Positions 18,030 through 27,662 are shown, numbered from the stretch's first letter. The stretch: DNA of 64,000 nt from Alphaproteobacteria bacterium (GCA_030835385.1 JAURPI010000025.1:124001-188000); one strand, 5' to 3'. Program-made: numbers and translations. Notes: generated from the letters alone by a model not told the origin.

Positions 18030-18767
18030 GTGACTAGAGAGTTCTATTCTATCTTATCAAAACTCAAAACGGTGTGTATGGGTGCCGTTTTGGCAGCTGT
18101 GTTGCCAGGGTCTGTGATTGCATTGGATTTGAGTTTTGCGCCCGACCTCAAGTCCGCAGGCTGGCGTGTTCACATACCACGTGGCAAGGACGCTGCTGAA
18201 TTTCTTGTCGACGATGCCGGCCACCTGACCGTACGGGCCAGCGCTCAAGTGGCTTTTCTCTACACCATAGTGCCTGACGACCCACAGCCAGGGCAAACCC
18301 TGTCGTGGTCATGGCGGGTTGATCAAAATTTCCCTGGAACAGATTTGTCAAAACCCGGCTCAGATGACCGCCCCATCGCGGTCCACGTTTACTTTACAGA
18401 TCAAAAAACTGGCCTCTTGAAAAAGCTGGGACGTGGCATGGCGGCTATGTTTGGGGTGCCCGTGTCTGGCCGGGCGATTACTTATATTTGGGGTGGGCGG
18501 CGCCCAGCGCGGACCATGATTCCCAATCCTTTTATGGATGATGGGGAGGGCGTGCTGGTTGTTCAACGGTCACCAATTCTGGCCTCCAACGAAAAATGGA
18601 TCGAGGAAACTGTCGATCTCGCTGCCGACTATCTGGCCGCGTTTGGGGGTGAACCAACGCCGATTAGTGTGGTTGCTATTTCTGCGGACACCGATGATAC
18701 CGGTGCAAAATCACTGTCTCAGGTTCGGGATTTGAGGCTGTTGGGCGGTCTTAACGAGCCTCGTTAA
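18030..18767 (+). CDS. DUF3047 domain-containing exported protein
   Basis: This is a predicted periplasmic protein of the DUF3047 family, function unknown. An N-terminal signal segment ('VCMGAVLAAVLPGSVIALD') is followed by family landmarks: 'LSWSWRVDQNFPG', 'DDRPIAVHVYFTD', 'ITYIWGG', 'VVQRSP' and 'VVAISADTDDTGAKS'. The start is GTG at 18030, the first codon giving a full signal peptide, with AAGG 11 bp upstream. Its 3' end overlaps the convergent DUF547 gene by 17 bp. It faces the CDP-alcohol phosphotransferase gene divergently across 25 bp, so the two promoters must be packed tightly or overlap coding sequence. Confidence 0.75.
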   Translation: MTREFYSILSKLKTVCMGAVLAAVLPGSVIALDLSFAPDLKSAGWRVHIPRGKDAAEFLVDDAGHLTVRASAQVAFLYTIVPDDPQPGQTLSWSWRVDQNFPGTDLSKPGSDDRPIAVHVYFTDQKTGLLKKLGRGMAAMFGVPVSGRAITYIWGGRRPARTMIPNPFMDDGEGVLVVQRSPILASNEKWIEETVDLAADYLAAFGGEPTPISVVAISADTDDTGAKSLSQVRDLRLLGGLNEPR

Positions 18768-19656
18768 GGTCCCAATCATAGTCGGTTTTGATTAAACCGA
18801 TCCGGCGATTGATGTTCCGGGCAAGTGTTTTCCGAGCATACTTTAAAAGGTGTTCAAGAACACCTTCGTCGGTACCGCCAAAGTCTTCATCGTACCACTC
18901 ATAGATTTGAGAAATGGTCATGCGTCCACCGACAATAGATACGCCCCGTGAGTTATTAATGAACTTAAATGCGGCGGCCTCTAAGTTGTCTTCCATGTTT
19001 TCTGGTGTGAACGCCTGTGGCCATAGGTCGGGGCATCCTATCGACGCGCAATTGAGGGCGTAGTGGATACGGTTGTCCTCCCATATCGGGCGGAGGATGC
19101 GGTGTTCAATGTCATCTAAGCTGAGGTCGACACCCTCGATTGTTACGAGCTTTTTCCCCCATGGACCTGACGAGAAAAAGCCCGGAGAGATATCGATCTC
19201 GCGGATAGACCTAACAGGGTAGTGCTCAAGCACTGTTCTGACGGTTAGTGCGTTGTACAGATTGATCCAATAGGCCTTTTGTTCATCGCGATTGTAGTTA
19301 CTGATGCCGACAGCTTGGAGAGTGGCGATATACTCCTTTAGGGTCTGCTTGTCCGCTTCGCTTACGGCGCGATAACGAAAGAGGTTGGCCACGGCCTCTG
19401 TCTCGGTCACAACGTCAACGATGGATTGATCCTCAGCGAGATAGATGTCGAGAAAGCTTTGCCAGCGATTGTGACCAATGAACTCCGTTGCTAGTTCGTC
19501 GAAGCCTTCAAATTCATCCATCAAATCAGGTTTGGCCGCCAGCCTAGATTCAAGAGACCCTGTGAAAGCAGAGGCCGGATCTGCGCCGATGCTTGTTCCG
19601 ATCAAGGCCAAAGCTATCAGGACAGAGACAAACAGGGCTTGGCTAGGGCGGGTCAT
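18751..19656 (-). CDS. DUF547 domain-containing exported protein
   Basis: This is a predicted periplasmic DUF547 protein of unknown function. It has an N-terminal signal peptide ('LFVSVLIALALIGTSIGADPASA'). DUF547 motifs are clear: 'KAYWINLYNALTVRTVLEHYP', 'LSLDDIEHRILRP', and 'HYALNCASIGCPDLWPQAF' with its conserved Cys pair. It is 301 aa, a usual length. It is convergent with DUF3047, and such small exported proteins often co-occur in marine Proteobacteria, but no shared pathway is apparent. Confidence 0.85.
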   Translation of the reverse strand: MTRPSQALFVSVLIALALIGTSIGADPASAFTGSLESRLAAKPDLMDEFEGFDELATEFIGHNRWQSFLDIYLAEDQSIVDVVTETEAVANLFRYRAVSEADKQTLKEYIATLQAVGISNYNRDEQKAYWINLYNALTVRTVLEHYPVRSIREIDISPGFFSSGPWGKKLVTIEGVDLSLDDIEHRILRPIWEDNRIHYALNCASIGCPDLWPQAFTPENMEDNLEAAAFKFINNSRGVSIVGGRMTISQIYEWYDEDFGGTDEGVLEHLLKYARKTLARNINRRIGLIKTDYDWDLNEAR

Positions 19657-19762
19657 GATTTTCTACGGTCTTTGTGATGGCAGTGGCAAAGCTTATGATC
19701 TGGAAGAGATTGCGCCAAGCCTCATCTGAGTGTTTGTGCTTTGGTCGATGCATAGGAGGTCC

Positions 19763-20083
19763 ATGCTGAAACATGCATTCTGCCAAGAACATCTTATCGC
19801 TGCAGCGGTCTTGGGTGCGGGATTTGCTATTCCAGGCCTGTCCGGAGCTCAACAAGATCCTCTTGCGGCAATATGCCAAGGGTTTCTGTCCTCCTCGGTT
19901 GCACCCGCGCCGGGCAACGCTAACAATCTTTGCGACTGCTTGGTGCGCGAGGTGCAAGCCAATCTTAACACCAATGAAATGCAGGCTTATCAAAGCGCGA
20001 CCCAAGCTGGTCGTGCTCTATCTCGCAGCGTCGATTCTAAAATAACGGCCATAGCGGTAAAGTGCCTGGGGCAGGCTCAATAG
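19763..20083 (+). CDS. small secreted cysteine-containing protein, unknown
   Basis: I do not recognise this 106-aa protein. The ATG at 19763 follows a perfect AGGAGG, though with only 3-4 nt between them; the ORF track start (19730) lacks a ribosome site. It has a signal-like N-terminus ('HLIAAAVLGAGFAIPGLSGA') and a mature part of about 77 residues with a C..CxC..C pattern ('AICQGF', 'LCDCLV', 'VKCLG') that could form two disulfides or bind a metal. It lies between the DUF547 and VOC genes. Confidence 0.6.
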   Translation: MLKHAFCQEHLIAAAVLGAGFAIPGLSGAQQDPLAAICQGFLSSSVAPAPGNANNLCDCLVREVQANLNTNEMQAYQSATQAGRALSRSVDSKITAIAVKCLGQAQ

Positions 20084-20084
20084 A

Positions 20085-21074
20085 TTACGCTGCGGTTTGA
20101 AAAAATTCGTACAAGACGCCGTCCGGTGTACGCACGCTGCAGACCTGAACTTTACCATAAGGGTGTAAGGTTGCCGTACGGATCTGAGACTCTAGTGAAT
20201 ATCCGGCCGCAGTGATGCGGGATGCGGTTTCCGAAACGTCAGCGACAACCCACCGCAAAGCTATGTGACCAAGATTCGGCGGGAGTGCTCGGTCCGATAG
20301 GTCGCGCCCTTCAAGTCCGTTCCATTCTATGAGTTCAACTCGACCATTCTCCCGGTCGACGGCACCAGGTACGCCGCGTGGATGCATGATCGCCGCTTTG
20401 GTTTCAATTTCAGTTGTGAGGTTGCGGGGAAACCCAAAGTTACTGTCCTTTGGCTCCGTGTTGCGTGTGTCGTTGTCGACAAAAGGAATGAACCCCAATG
20501 CATCACGGTGAAAGTCTCGGGTCGCATCCCTATCGCGGACAATTTGCATGCAATTGAAAGGCTGGCTCATGTGGGTGATGTGATTCCAGCCTTCCAGTGG
20601 AGGTTCGACCCGTTCGTACATGCCAAAAGATACGCCATCGGGTCCGCGTAAAATGACATTGGCCAGTGTTCGTCCGTTGTAGTCAAAGGAGATGGGGTCA
20701 GCGACCGCTGTCCAGCCGAAATTTAGAGCTGAGTTAGAAACACCTTGCAGATCCTTTGATCGGACCATCAACGAAAAAATACCACCAGTATCCCAGGGCA
20801 TAGCTCCGGCACGGACACGCTGTTGCTCACCTGTGCCGTCAAAGGCGACAAACCTCACAAATCCTTGGGCTTCGTCGCCGCAGTAAAACAAAGCCTCTTC
20901 ACCTGATGTGGACTCGTTGAGGCTCCACATACTGAGTATGCTCTGATCAACAGGCCCTCGATGCCCAAGTGTCCATCCGCAAACTTGATCCGCCAACATG
21001 CACCACTGGTCCAGGTCGCGGACGAGAGTTACGGCCTCTTTCCAACCACCACCGGCATCCAGTGCGACATTCAT
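20085..21074 (-). CDS. VOC superfamily protein, two-domain
   Basis: This is a glyoxalase/bleomycin-resistance/dioxygenase (VOC) fold protein with two tandem modules. The N-terminal half ends in 'VILRGPDGVSFGMYE' and the C-terminal half runs from 'MQIVRDRDATRDFHRDALGF' to 'VQVCSVRTPDGVLYEFFQ', whose Glu is a plausible metal ligand. At 329 aa it fits two-domain VOC enzymes. Reaction and substrate are unknown. ATG at 21074 with AAGGA upstream is chosen over GTG 21077. A second two-domain VOC gene (22296), a permease and a flavoprotein lie nearby, suggesting a small catabolic locus. Confidence 0.8.
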   Translation of the reverse strand: MNVALDAGGGWKEAVTLVRDLDQWCMLADQVCGWTLGHRGPVDQSILSMWSLNESTSGEEALFYCGDEAQGFVRFVAFDGTGEQQRVRAGAMPWDTGGIFSLMVRSKDLQGVSNSALNFGWTAVADPISFDYNGRTLANVILRGPDGVSFGMYERVEPPLEGWNHITHMSQPFNCMQIVRDRDATRDFHRDALGFIPFVDNDTRNTEPKDSNFGFPRNLTTEIETKAAIMHPRGVPGAVDRENGRVELIEWNGLEGRDLSDRALPPNLGHIALRWVVADVSETASRITAAGYSLESQIRTATLHPYGKVQVCSVRTPDGVLYEFFQTAA

Positions 21075-21197
21075 CACGATATCCTTCGTTCTTGTTGCTC
21101 AGGTGGTGAGAGTGTGCCCTGTGTGATGATGGGGATCGATCTTTTTTCATTGCTCAACTCTCTATAGGCTGAGGTACACCTAGTAAGGCCAATAAAC

Positions 21198-22289
21198 TTG
21201 TCTACCAATACGAGACTAAATTCTCCGTCTAACAACGATCAGCCGCCGCTAACCCGTAAAGGTGTTGCGCCAATTGCAATGTCATTGGGTGTGGGTGCCA
21301 TCGGTGGCGTGGTTTTTGCGGCCATTGGTGTGCCGTTGGCTTGGATGCTCGGGCCAATGGTGGTGAACATTATTGCTTCGGTCCGCGGTGCTCCTGTGCT
21401 TGTTCCCCATAGTGTGCGGGTTGTCACGTTGTGTGTCATCGGAGTGTTTTTGGGTAGCTCTTTCTCTCCGGACCTTCTGAGCCGCGCGGGTGAGTGGGCA
21501 TTAAGTTTGTCTCTGATGATCTTGTTCATCCCCCTGATCACGGTGATTGCCAGCTATTACTATCAGCGATTTGCCATGTTTGATCCGCCGACGGCGATGT
21601 TTTCTGGTGCACCAGGAACCTTGACGGCGATGGTGATTATTGGCGGGGAATCAGGAGCGGATGAACGCATGATCGCACTGACCCAGGGCTTACGTGTGGT
21701 CATCGTGGTTTTTCTGATGCCGCTGATTGTGACGCTCGCTACGGCAACCGGTCCGTCCAATGCATCTTTTTTGCCTGAAGGCGGTTCTTTCGCATGGTCG
21801 GAAGGAATGCTTCTGTTTATTGCAGCCGCGATAGGATTCGGTCTTGCACGCCTCTTCAATTTGCCAGCATCTGCGATGACGGGCGCGATGCTGGCGTCGG
21901 CCGCCCTTTACCTTTCAGGGCTTGTATCTTGGCGACCACCCGACGTGGCGCTTTGGGTGTGTTTGTGGGTGTTGGGCTCGGCTATCGGCTCTCGCTTCTC
22001 CACCGTAACTGCACAGACATTCTTTCAGGTCAGCCGGCACGCCGTTGCCGCGACAGCAGTCGTGATTAGTGTGTCAGCTTTATTCGCGTGGGTTGTCAGC
22101 GGGCTCACCGGCGTAGCGTTCTTGACCACATTGCTCTCTTTTACACCAGGCGGCGTTGCCGAGATGTGTTTGATTGCCATCGCATTTGATATTGATCCTG
22201 CTTTTGTTGCGGTCCATCACCTTGCGCGGATCGCCATTCTCATCACGGCCGCGCCGCTAGCGGCGAAGTGGCTGGCGCATCGCACGTAG
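21198..22289 (+). CDS. AbrB family membrane transporter
   Basis: This is an integral membrane protein of the AbrB / 'ammonia monooxygenase-related' permease family (COG3180 type), built from two homologous halves of about five helices. The repeats are visible as 'GVPLAWMLGPMVVNIIA' in the first half and 'LFNLPASAMTGAMLASAAL' in the second. 'MFSGAPGTLTAMVIIGGE' and 'SFTPGGVAEMCLIA' are the paired conserved loops. Substrate is unknown. The TTG start at 21198 has AAGG upstream; ATG at 21282 would still include the first helix. Confidence 0.85.
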   Translation: MSTNTRLNSPSNNDQPPLTRKGVAPIAMSLGVGAIGGVVFAAIGVPLAWMLGPMVVNIIASVRGAPVLVPHSVRVVTLCVIGVFLGSSFSPDLLSRAGEWALSLSLMILFIPLITVIASYYYQRFAMFDPPTAMFSGAPGTLTAMVIIGGESGADERMIALTQGLRVVIVVFLMPLIVTLATATGPSNASFLPEGGSFAWSEGMLLFIAAAIGFGLARLFNLPASAMTGAMLASAALYLSGLVSWRPPDVALWVCLWVLGSAIGSRFSTVTAQTFFQVSRHAVAATAVVISVSALFAWVVSGLTGVAFLTTLLSFTPGGVAEMCLIAIAFDIDPAFVAVHHLARIAILITAAPLAAKWLAHRT

Positions 22290-22295
22290 GACGCC

Positions 22296-23201
22296 TTATG
22301 TCTTTCGAGTGTCCCAAGCCGTACGTGCCGAACGGTCTTCAATGCGATGGGTCAATGGGTCGTCCGGGTTATAGGCTTTGCGTTCCTGAAAACCGAATAC
22401 GTTACCTTCAGGGTCAGCGTAATAATTAAGAGATCCGGCTCCCAATGTCAGGGCATTCACGAGTGGTATATCGGCGGCCGTCATCTTTTCAACAAATGCG
22501 TCAAAGTTGTAGCCGCGAAGAATCCAAACGTCGGGCACGTCTTTGCGATCATTTGGAACCGGTCGGATTTTACCACCTGGTTTTAGTTCGAGGGATGTGG
22601 TGCCGCCAAGATGCATGGTGACCCCTTCTGTCCCGTTGTTCTCCAACAAATCGAGACCGACGGTTCTGCAATAAAAGGGGACAAGGCCTTGCGGGTCTGC
22701 GACATGCAAACGTAGCCATCCGATATCTTGAATATCGTTTGGCATGGGTGCTGTGTCGGGCAGCTCGACAACGCCGTCTTGCCATACTTTCTCGGCCTCC
22801 ATATCCGGCGCAAGGTCAGACCCAGACGTCGGCGCCCGAATACCAAAGATGAAACCGTCTGGATCTGAAAAATAAGCGGTTTCGTTGTCGGGCGCTTTGG
22901 ATGGAACAGACGGTGCGCGTGATTCAGCGATGCGGGCACGAACCCTGTCAAAATCTCGTACACGGAAAATTGGCACGACCGGTGCGTCTTCAATCGTCTC
23001 GACGCGTGGGTGTGGTTTGCCCTGCCACATGGTTTCGATAATGGAATACATGCCAGACCAAACCATTATGTTGCGGGCTCGGTCTGTGTCTCGTCGTCTG
23101 AGCTCGGGAAGCCCTATAACATCACGGTAAAATTCCCCTGGCGGCATTGGGTCTTCCGTGCGACGTACGATCCAGCCGAGACATTGAATATGGTCGTTCA
23201 T
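22296..23201 (-). CDS. VOC superfamily protein, two-domain
   Basis: This is a second two-module VOC protein (301 aa). The N-terminal module contains 'FYRDVIGLPELRRRD' and ends 'AYFSDPDGFIFGIRAP'. The C-terminal module contains 'LRLHVADPQGLVPFYCRTVGLDLL' and ends 'NYYADPEGNVFGFQER', each with the Asp-Pro-(Asp/Glu)-Gly turn common in VOC enzymes. Its stop lies 6 bp from the convergent AbrB permease gene, and it is divergent from the flavoprotein at 23333. A ring-cleavage or isomerase role is possible but not readable from sequence. Confidence 0.82.
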   Translation of the reverse strand: MNDHIQCLGWIVRRTEDPMPPGEFYRDVIGLPELRRRDTDRARNIMVWSGMYSIIETMWQGKPHPRVETIEDAPVVPIFRVRDFDRVRARIAESRAPSVPSKAPDNETAYFSDPDGFIFGIRAPTSGSDLAPDMEAEKVWQDGVVELPDTAPMPNDIQDIGWLRLHVADPQGLVPFYCRTVGLDLLENNGTEGVTMHLGGTTSLELKPGGKIRPVPNDRKDVPDVWILRGYNFDAFVEKMTAADIPLVNALTLGAGSLNYYADPEGNVFGFQERKAYNPDDPLTHRIEDRSARTAWDTRKT

Positions 23202-23332
23202 GTGTGAGCCCTATTTCTTTCCTATTGGGATAGTCTAAGAACACGGAGCGATATGCCCAAGCGGTTTACGCGGCTTGTGGCGATCGAAGACCGCTCTATG
23301 ATCTTTGTGCTACGTGATGAAGGACCGTTTTG

Positions 23333-24727
23333 ATGCCGATTTTGTCTCCACCACCTAAATCTTTTTCGGTGACAGTCCCTGTGCTGATTGTCGGGGGAGG
23401 AGCGTGCGGTTTGACGGCGGCTTTAGCGGCAAGGGGCGAGGGGTCAGAGGTTCTGATCCTAGAGAAGGATACGATCCCACGCGGCACAACGTCAATGTCC
23501 CAGGGCACCATGTGTGCGGCAGGGACCCGGGCCCAGAAAGATGCTGGGATTGAAGATTCGCCAGAGCAATTCTTCGAAGATGTGATGGCAAAGGTTGAGG
23601 GCAAGACCGACCCTGAATTCGTACGTGTCATTACTCGAGAAGCAGCTCCAACCATTGATTGGTTGAGCGCTGATCACGGCATTCCGTTTGCCGTTGATAG
23701 ATCGTGGAACGGATTAGGGCATTCAGTGCAGCGCCTCCATGCGCCACCGGAAAAAACCGGCGAAGATTTGATGGGGCGGCTGTTGCAGGCGGTTGCACGG
23801 GCTGGCGCTGATCTTTTGACGGATGCGACAGTTGTTGATCTCTTCGCTGACGAGTCTGGTCGTGTACTCGGTGTGCGGGTTGAGCGACCAGACGGCAGCC
23901 AGGAAGATATCGGCTGTGATGCGCTTATTCTTGCGACATGCGGGTTTGCGAACAACCCAGACATGATCGCACAGTTTATTCCCGACATGGCTGGGGCGCA
24001 TGTGTTCACATGGGAGAACAGTCAGGGCAACGGCATCCGTTGGGGTTTGGATCTTGGTGCTGCCGTCGCCGACATGACGTCATTCCAGGGCTACGGTGCG
24101 CTCGCGCATCCGCAAGAGATGTTATTCAATTATAACTACGTCATCGACGGTGGAGTGTTGGTTAACAAGCGTGGAGAACGTTTCTCTGATGAAATGGCTG
24201 ATGTCTCGGGACAGGGCGTCAAGGTGATGCGGCAGCCAGACCACGTTGCCTACATGATCTACGATGAGATTCTACACAATAAGTACAAACATCTTCATGA
24301 AACCCGCCAGGCTCTAGAGGTTGGTGCGGTCAAAACGGGCGCATCAGTGTCTGAATTAGCTTCCGCTCTCGATATTCCACAAGACGCACTACAACGAACT
24401 CTTGCTGACCTGGCGGATGCGAAGGCTGGTAAAAGCAATGACGCTTGGGGCCGAGATTTCTTTGGCACTCATGATCTGGCGCCGCCCTATTACGGTATTC
24501 GCGTCACTGGAGCCATCTACCACACCCAAGGGGGCTTAGAGGTGGATGAGAACGCGCAAGTGAAACGAGCGAGCGGTGGCCTGTTGCCTAACTTGTTTGC
24601 AGGTGGCGGTGCCGCGCGAGGTATGAGCGGACCGACCTGTTCAGGTTATATCCCGGCGGCTGGCATCTGTATGGCTATGACCTTGGGGCGTTTGGCGGGC
24701 CAAGCTGCCGCCCGCCTCAATAACTAG
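23333..24727 (+). CDS. FAD-binding_2 family oxidoreductase (fumarate reductase / ketosteroid dehydrogenase type)
   Basis: This flavoprotein has an N-terminal ADP-binding motif ('VLIVGGGACGLTAALAA', Glu after it in 'VLILEKD') and C-terminal FAD contact 'GGGAARGMSGPTCSGYI'. It belongs to the fumarate reductase/succinate dehydrogenase flavoprotein-like family that includes 3-ketosteroid dehydrogenases and tricarballylate dehydrogenases. At 464 aa it is short, with no cytochrome or FMN domain. The ATG at 23333 (GAAGGA upstream) is preferred to TTG 23330. It likely acts with the neighbouring VOC proteins on an imported organic compound. Confidence 0.85.
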   Translation: MPILSPPPKSFSVTVPVLIVGGGACGLTAALAARGEGSEVLILEKDTIPRGTTSMSQGTMCAAGTRAQKDAGIEDSPEQFFEDVMAKVEGKTDPEFVRVITREAAPTIDWLSADHGIPFAVDRSWNGLGHSVQRLHAPPEKTGEDLMGRLLQAVARAGADLLTDATVVDLFADESGRVLGVRVERPDGSQEDIGCDALILATCGFANNPDMIAQFIPDMAGAHVFTWENSQGNGIRWGLDLGAAVADMTSFQGYGALAHPQEMLFNYNYVIDGGVLVNKRGERFSDEMADVSGQGVKVMRQPDHVAYMIYDEILHNKYKHLHETRQALEVGAVKTGASVSELASALDIPQDALQRTLADLADAKAGKSNDAWGRDFFGTHDLAPPYYGIRVTGAIYHTQGGLEVDENAQVKRASGGLLPNLFAGGGAARGMSGPTCSGYIPAAGICMAMTLGRLAGQAAARLNN

Positions 24728-24756
24728 CCGCAAAAAACTTCCTATGTGTCGCAGAC

Positions 24757-25130
24757 TTACTGCGCGTCAAATGCCACGCTCAGTTGGTGATGTTGGTTTA
24801 CATTGCTTGGGGTTTCGAACTGCCAGGCCTGCAACGCCATCGCATCTGAAATATCAAACACGTTTTCCGGGCTGGCTGCTAAAACGCACACGTCGCGCAC
24901 ACTGCCATCGGGCCAGAGACGATAATCAAGTAAGACCCAATCCCCACCGATGCGGCTGATTCGTCTGGCGGACCAACGCGGTTGAGGAGGCAACGGATAG
25001 CGTGCGTAAGTAGACGCTCTGAACAACCTCTGTATCACGCAGTTCCGCGTCCGACTGGGCGGAACTCGGATTAATCGTGAGGCCTAAAAATAAGACAGCG
25101 ACTGACAAGGCTTAAACGTAAGGGGGTCAT
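24757..25130 (-). pseudogene. TonB C-terminal-domain secreted protein, two frameshifts
   Basis: Three overlapping minus-strand frames add up to one ancestral gene. The ATG at 25130 has GGAAGGGG upstream and encodes MTPLRLSL before running out of frame. A +1-shifted frame continues the signal peptide 'SVAVLFLGLTINPSSAQSDAELRD'. A further shift leads into the ORF ending at 24757, 'ARYPLPPQPRWSARRISRIG' and 'LDYRLWPDGSVRDVCVLAAS', which resembles the TonB_C (energy transducer) fold. The corrected product would be about 123 aa. As written it cannot be translated in one frame. It is a young pseudogene or carries two sequencing errors. Confidence 0.65.
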
Positions 25131-25205
25131 GGTGGCGCCCCTTCCGTTGGTCGGCTTAACATCTCCAATCTAAGGCCTGCTGTTATGAAGACGCTAAGCG
25201 TTTAT

Positions 25206-27581
25206 CTATTCTGCAGCGATTGATAACGGAGTTGTTATGCCAACTTGCTGGACAATGACATCGGCGACAGCATCAACGACGGCATTAGTGTCTATGCCAT
25301 GCTCAGCGTACAGTTGGGCAATATTACCGGCTTGACCGAAGCGATCGACACCAAGAACTTCACATCTTTGTCCCATAACCGAACCCAGCCATCCCAAGGC
25401 GAGGGGGTGGCCATCTTGCACGGTGACGAGAGTCGCGTCTGGCGACAGGCCCGACAAAAGACGATCTATTGGACTGCAAGCCCCATGTCGCCCGGCTTTT
25501 CGAGCCTGGGCGGCGGCGGTCCAGCTTGCAAAGAGTCGATCTGGTGAAGTGATGGAGAGTAAGCCGGCGCCGGGAATGTCTTCCCGAATTATGTCAAATG
25601 CAGCCTTGGCTTCCGGCGCGACTACTCCACTATAGGCGATCGCTAATTCTGCACCCGGCTCAGGTTCTACCGCCCAATAAGCACCTGTAAGAATGCCGGA
25701 TTTGAGATCGTTGGTCATGTCGCGGTCTGGTTGTTCGAGAGGGCGGGTCGATAAGCGTAAATAGACCGAGCTACCTTCTGGCTTCTGCATGTGCTCAAAC
25801 CCCCATTCCATAATCGTGGCCAATTCGTCGGCATAAGCGGGTTCAAATGACGCAAGATTGGCATGGCCGATCCCGATCAGCGGTGTGAAGATCGATTGAT
25901 GTGCCCCACCTTCAGGTCCAAGAGAGATGCCACTTGGAGTGGCGACGAGCATAAAGCGAGCATCCTGATAGCAGGCGTAGGTCATGGCATCTAAGCCACG
26001 GGCAATGAACGGGTCGTACAACGTGCCAACGGGCAATAAGCGTTGCTCAAAAAGGTCGTGGGAAAGACCGAGGGCTCCTAGCAATAGAAACAGATTGTTC
26101 TCAGCAATTCCTAATTCGATGTGCTGCCCTTTAGGTTGTTGACTCCATTTCTGCGGGGACGGCACATGCATCTGGCGGAAAATATCTTCCCGCTTCTTGG
26201 TGTGGAACGGACTGCGTTGATTGACCCAACCACCTAGGTTGGTCGATACGGTCACATCAGGTGACGTGGTCACGATATGCTTCGCCATGTCGGAGGTGCC
26301 GCGCCCCAGCATGTTCATAATTTTACCAAAAGCTTCTTGTGTGGATTGGGAGGCGCCCTCGGGCGCTGGTAGTTTAGGCACCGGAAGCGTTGGGACAGTC
26401 TTAGTTCGTTGCTCCCGGGTCACCCGTTTTGCAAATGGGGCATCGGCAAGAAAGGTCTCTAGTTCGCTGGTAGGAATGTCCATGCCCGAAAATTTGTCCC
26501 ACTCCTCACCTTCTTTTACGCCAAGCTCTGCTTGATACTGTTTAATCTGCCCTTCATTCAGAATGCCTGCGTGGTTGTCTTTGTGACCCGCTAAGGGCAA
26601 GCCATATCCTTTAATGGTGTAGGCAATGAAACAGTATGGTTGATCTTTTCCTTCCGCGTCTGCAAATGCTTGCAGGATTGCCTCCATGTCATGACCACCA
26701 AGATTGGTCATAAGGGTGTGTAAGCTGTCATCATCATGTTGGTTGAGAAAAGTCTTGAAACCTTTGGTCCCTTTGAGATCTTTTTGGAGTGCTTCACGCC
26801 ATGCTTTGCCGCCTTGAAAGGTAAGGGCGGAGTAAATCTGGTTCGGGCAGTCGTCGATCCATTTTTTTAGGGCGGGTCCGATTGGTGTCTCAAAGGCAGC
26901 TTGAAGTTTGAGACCATACTTGAGGGCAACAACGTTCCAATTCACGGTAGAGAAGAAGCCGGTGATTCGATTGAAGAGGCGGTCGTTTACAACGCCGTCT
27001 AAACTCTGCCGATTGTAGTCAACAATCCACCAGCAATTACGGACTTCGTGCTTCCAGCCTTCAAGCAAAGCTTCAAAGATATTCCCTTCGTCTAGCTCGG
27101 CATCTCCAAGTAGCCCGATCATGCGTCCCTTAGGTGTATTGCTGTCCACCAACTCATGGGAATGGATGTAATCCTGGACGAGTGATGCAAATAGCGTTTC
27201 GGCAACGCCAAGTCCGACCGAGCCGGTGGAAAAGTCGACGTCTGCTTTGTCTTTTGTTTTCGACGGATAAGGTTGTACGCCACCAAACCCGCGGAAGTTT
27301 TTCAGGCGATCTAACGATTGATTACCAAGAAGATATTGGATGGCGTGGAATACCGGACCTGCATGGGGCTTCACTGCAACACGGTCTTCCGCCCGTAGGG
27401 TGTGCAAAAATAGAGCGGTCATCACGGATACGAGAGAGGCGCACGATGCCTGGTGTCCGCCGACCTTTACGCCGTCTGCCTTGGACCTGGTGGTGTTTGC
27501 CTGATGAATCATCCATGTGGCCAGCCAAAGAATTTTCTTTTCCAGACTTTGAAGGGTCGCGATATCGGCGGCTTTGGTCAT
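25206..27581 (-). CDS. homodimeric 2-oxoacid dehydrogenase E1-like (transketolase-fold) enzyme
   Basis: This thiamine-diphosphate enzyme is related to the homodimeric pyruvate dehydrogenase E1 (AceE) and often annotated 'transketolase'. The ThDP/Mg motif begins 'GLLGDAELDEGN' and ends 'WWIVDYNRQ'; the N-terminal 'GGHQASCAS' and 'FSTGSVGLG' also match AceE-type enzymes. At 791 aa it is shorter than AceE (about 890). No E2 or E3 gene is nearby. In Pseudomonas putida the homologue MdeB (2-oxobutyrate step of methionine breakdown) is controlled by the Lrp-type MdeR; here an Lrp gene is divergent, which makes a similar role attractive. ATG at 27581 with GGAG is preferred to TTG 27593. Confidence 0.8.
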   Translation of the reverse strand: MTKAADIATLQSLEKKILWLATWMIHQANTTRSKADGVKVGGHQASCASLVSVMTALFLHTLRAEDRVAVKPHAGPVFHAIQYLLGNQSLDRLKNFRGFGGVQPYPSKTKDKADVDFSTGSVGLGVAETLFASLVQDYIHSHELVDSNTPKGRMIGLLGDAELDEGNIFEALLEGWKHEVRNCWWIVDYNRQSLDGVVNDRLFNRITGFFSTVNWNVVALKYGLKLQAAFETPIGPALKKWIDDCPNQIYSALTFQGGKAWREALQKDLKGTKGFKTFLNQHDDDSLHTLMTNLGGHDMEAILQAFADAEGKDQPYCFIAYTIKGYGLPLAGHKDNHAGILNEGQIKQYQAELGVKEGEEWDKFSGMDIPTSELETFLADAPFAKRVTREQRTKTVPTLPVPKLPAPEGASQSTQEAFGKIMNMLGRGTSDMAKHIVTTSPDVTVSTNLGGWVNQRSPFHTKKREDIFRQMHVPSPQKWSQQPKGQHIELGIAENNLFLLLGALGLSHDLFEQRLLPVGTLYDPFIARGLDAMTYACYQDARFMLVATPSGISLGPEGGAHQSIFTPLIGIGHANLASFEPAYADELATIMEWGFEHMQKPEGSSVYLRLSTRPLEQPDRDMTNDLKSGILTGAYWAVEPEPGAELAIAYSGVVAPEAKAAFDIIREDIPGAGLLSITSPDRLFASWTAAAQARKAGRHGACSPIDRLLSGLSPDATLVTVQDGHPLALGWLGSVMGQRCEVLGVDRFGQAGNIAQLYAEHGIDTNAVVDAVADVIVQQVGITTPLSIAAE

Positions 27582-27662
27582 CTCTCGCTCCAAATATTGA
27601 GCGTGAACTGTACAGCAGGCCCCCCGGCAGGTCCTTGCGAACCCTTGCTAAAAAATAGTATT

